A stretch of 24,410 nucleotides of DNA, taken from the NCBI GenBank assembly GCA_046481785.1, contig JAWOJF010000072.1, positions 1 through 24,410 of the forward strand, given 5' to 3'. The notes beneath the pieces are model-generated. The model saw nothing but the letters and a program-made list of their open reading frames with translations. It was not told where the DNA came from and did no database searches. This stretch comes from JAWOJF01 sp046481785. GTDB lineage: Bacteria; Bacteroidota; Ignavibacteria; Ignavibacteriales; Ignavibacteriaceae. This document shows positions 23,220-24,410 of the stretch, one piece after another (the first letter of the stretch is position 1; every line of letters starts with the position of its first letter). The translations under genes were made by a program, and so were the position numbers.

Positions 23220-24410
23220 CTACAGAGGGAACATATTTCCTATGCCCATAATCATATTGGGGTCAAAAGTTTTTTTCAGCTTAATCATTTTTGTAATAGT
23301 ATCATAGCCGTACATTTCCAGCAGGTATTTTGTTTTTAATTTCCCAACCCCATGTTCCGCTGAAATTGTGCCGCCCAGTTCAATTGCCTTTCTGCATATC
23401 TGCAAGTAAAGTTCCTGGCCAGTCAGAAATTCTTCATTAGTCCGGGGAAGCATATTTAAATGCATGTGTGAATTACCGAAATGCCCGTAAATAACCGAAT
23501 GAATATTATTATCATGTACAAGTTTTTTTGAAAAGTAATATAGCTCTTCAAATTCATTATCCGGAACAGCTACATCCGTTCCAAGCTTTCGGAAGTTATT
23601 TTTTGAGATGTATTCATTAACTTTCGCAGAAATTGCATGACGAAATTCCTGAATTTTAATTTTATCTGCTTCCGAGAAGGCAAACCAGGCAGAATCCTCA
23701 TTACCATTAAACTCACTGATTAATTTCATCCATTCTTCAAGAATAACATCCTCATTGGAGGTATTTACTACTTGCTCAAACCAGACCCCGGCTTTTGCAC
23801 CTGATGGGATTTGGGGATAAGCATCACGTAAAAATAGTAATGCATTTTCATCAAAAAACTCAAGAGCCAGCGCATCAATGGAATCAGGGAGATTCCGGGC
23901 ACGGGTATTAAAACTTAAGTTCCTGCTTTTTTTAATATATGAGAGGGCATCCTGTTCAGTGTTAAAGAATATAACGCAGGAAATAACCTTTTCCGGCTGG
24001 ACAAGCAGGCGCAGCCCTATTTTTGTTATAACACCCAGAGTCCCTTCCGAACCGATAAAAAGATCTATGGCATCCATATTATTTTTAATGAAGTATCCTG
24101 ATGCATTTTTTACGGGAGGCATATTTACCTCGGGGAGAGTAATCTTAATTATCTTCCCGGTACAAGTCTCAAGTTTTAATTTATTTTTAACTGCCAGTAC
24201 TTCTCCCCGTTTTAATTCAAGCATTTCACCATCAGGTAAAACGACCTCAAGTGCAATAATATAATCCCGTGTGGGGCCATATTTAAAAGTTTTTTCTCCC
24301 GATGCATTGGTTGCAGCAGTTCCTCCGATAAAACAGTCTTTTTCAGTCGGATCGGGCGGATACAGGAGTCCGTATTTTTTTACTTCATCCAAAAAAACAG
24401 AAAGGATAAC
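23220..24410 (-). CDS. GlcD-type FAD-linked oxidase (partial, N-terminus outside)
   Basis: The C-terminal 396 residues of an FAD-binding PCMH-type oxidase (GlcD / D-lactate dehydrogenase / LDHD group) are present. The frame is open to the window edge, so the TTG at 24392 is not a start. FAD-domain blocks are PPDPTEKDCFIGGTAATNASG, FKYGPTRDY, LEVVLPDG and FIGSEGTLGVITKIGLRLL. The FAD-oxidase_C domain shows YGHFGNSHMHLNMLP and ISAEHGVGKLK, with histidines expected at the 2-hydroxyacid site. These enzymes oxidise glycolate, D-lactate or related acids to keto acids and pass electrons on. No C-terminal iron-sulfur (CCG) domain is fused. Exact substrate cannot be told. A small membrane ORF follows. 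Confidence 0.93.
   Translation of the reverse strand, partial: VILSVFLDEVKKYGLLYPPDPTEKDCFIGGTAATNASGEKTFKYGPTRDYIIALEVVLPDGEMLELKRGEVLAVKNKLKLETCTGKIIKITLPEVNMPPVKNASGYFIKNNMDAIDLFIGSEGTLGVITKIGLRLLVQPEKVISCVIFFNTEQDALSYIKKSRNLSFNTRARNLPDSIDALALEFFDENALLFLRDAYPQIPSGAKAGVWFEQVVNTSNEDVILEEWMKLISEFNGNEDSAWFAFSEADKIKIQEFRHAISAKVNEYISKNNFRKLGTDVAVPDNEFEELYYFSKKLVHDNNIHSVIYGHFGNSHMHLNMLPRTNEEFLTGQELYLQICRKAIELGGTISAEHGVGKLKTKYLLEMYGYDTITKMIKLKKTFDPNMIMGIGNMFPL

Noticed and set aside
23878..24264. 128-codon plus-strand frame opposite the GlcD-type gene
   Set aside because: It is antisense to strongly conserved coding sequence and shows no family pattern.

Overview
The window looks like a stretch of ordinary chromosome from a low-GC, free-living bacterium of the Bacteroidota/Chlorobiota side, most plausibly an Ignavibacteria-like lineage. 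This is an inference. It rests on a Bacteroides-like hexameric GdhA, a DUF4920 secreted protein, an eukaryote-like (type 2) IleRS and REP-like palindromes. The clear Shine-Dalgarno sites before many genes argue against classical Bacteroidia. No rRNA, tRNA, CRISPR array, prophage or transposase gene was seen.

Left part (1-9847), mostly on the minus strand: the 3' end of an unrecognised plus-strand frame, gdhA (TTG start), a stand-alone plus-strand ilvD, two tandem orphan response regulators, mnmA, a small membrane protein, and a three-gene run phoH-PIN / repeat-bearing lipoprotein / DUF4920 protein that ends in a good intrinsic terminator (7046-7080).

Middle part (10096-19806), all on the plus strand and tightly spaced: yggS, divIVA, purine nucleoside phosphorylase, a four-helix membrane protein with a coiled-coil tail, a broken DUF4258 gene with its DUF2283 partner, ileS, a histone-H1-like/DksA fusion, lspA, a decayed lspA fragment, a second lspA, and an rluD-type pseudouridine synthase. 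The order yggS-divIVA-ileS-DksA/TraR-lspA-rluD matches the ylmE-divIVA-ileS-ylyA-lspA-ylyB order known from Bacillus. Here sepF, ylmG and ylmH are missing and a purine/membrane/DUF block is inserted.

Right part (19827-24410): a two-helix bPH-domain protein, a 600-base gene-free stretch holding a 268-bp inverted-repeat element with two internal REP-like palindromes, cysS with an odd hairpin at its start, a full-length YgjP-type metallopeptidase frame without any usual start codon, a 36-residue membrane ORF, and the C-terminal part of a GlcD-type FAD oxidase running off the window.

No clearly new multi-gene system is visible. The best leads are the GIHH active-site motif of IleRS (associated with mupirocin hyper-resistance), the H1-DksA fusion with a rearranged zinc finger, the decayed lspA triplication, the DUF4258/DUF2283 pair with a single nonsense codon, the start-less YgjP gene, and the inverted-repeat element at 20407-20674.
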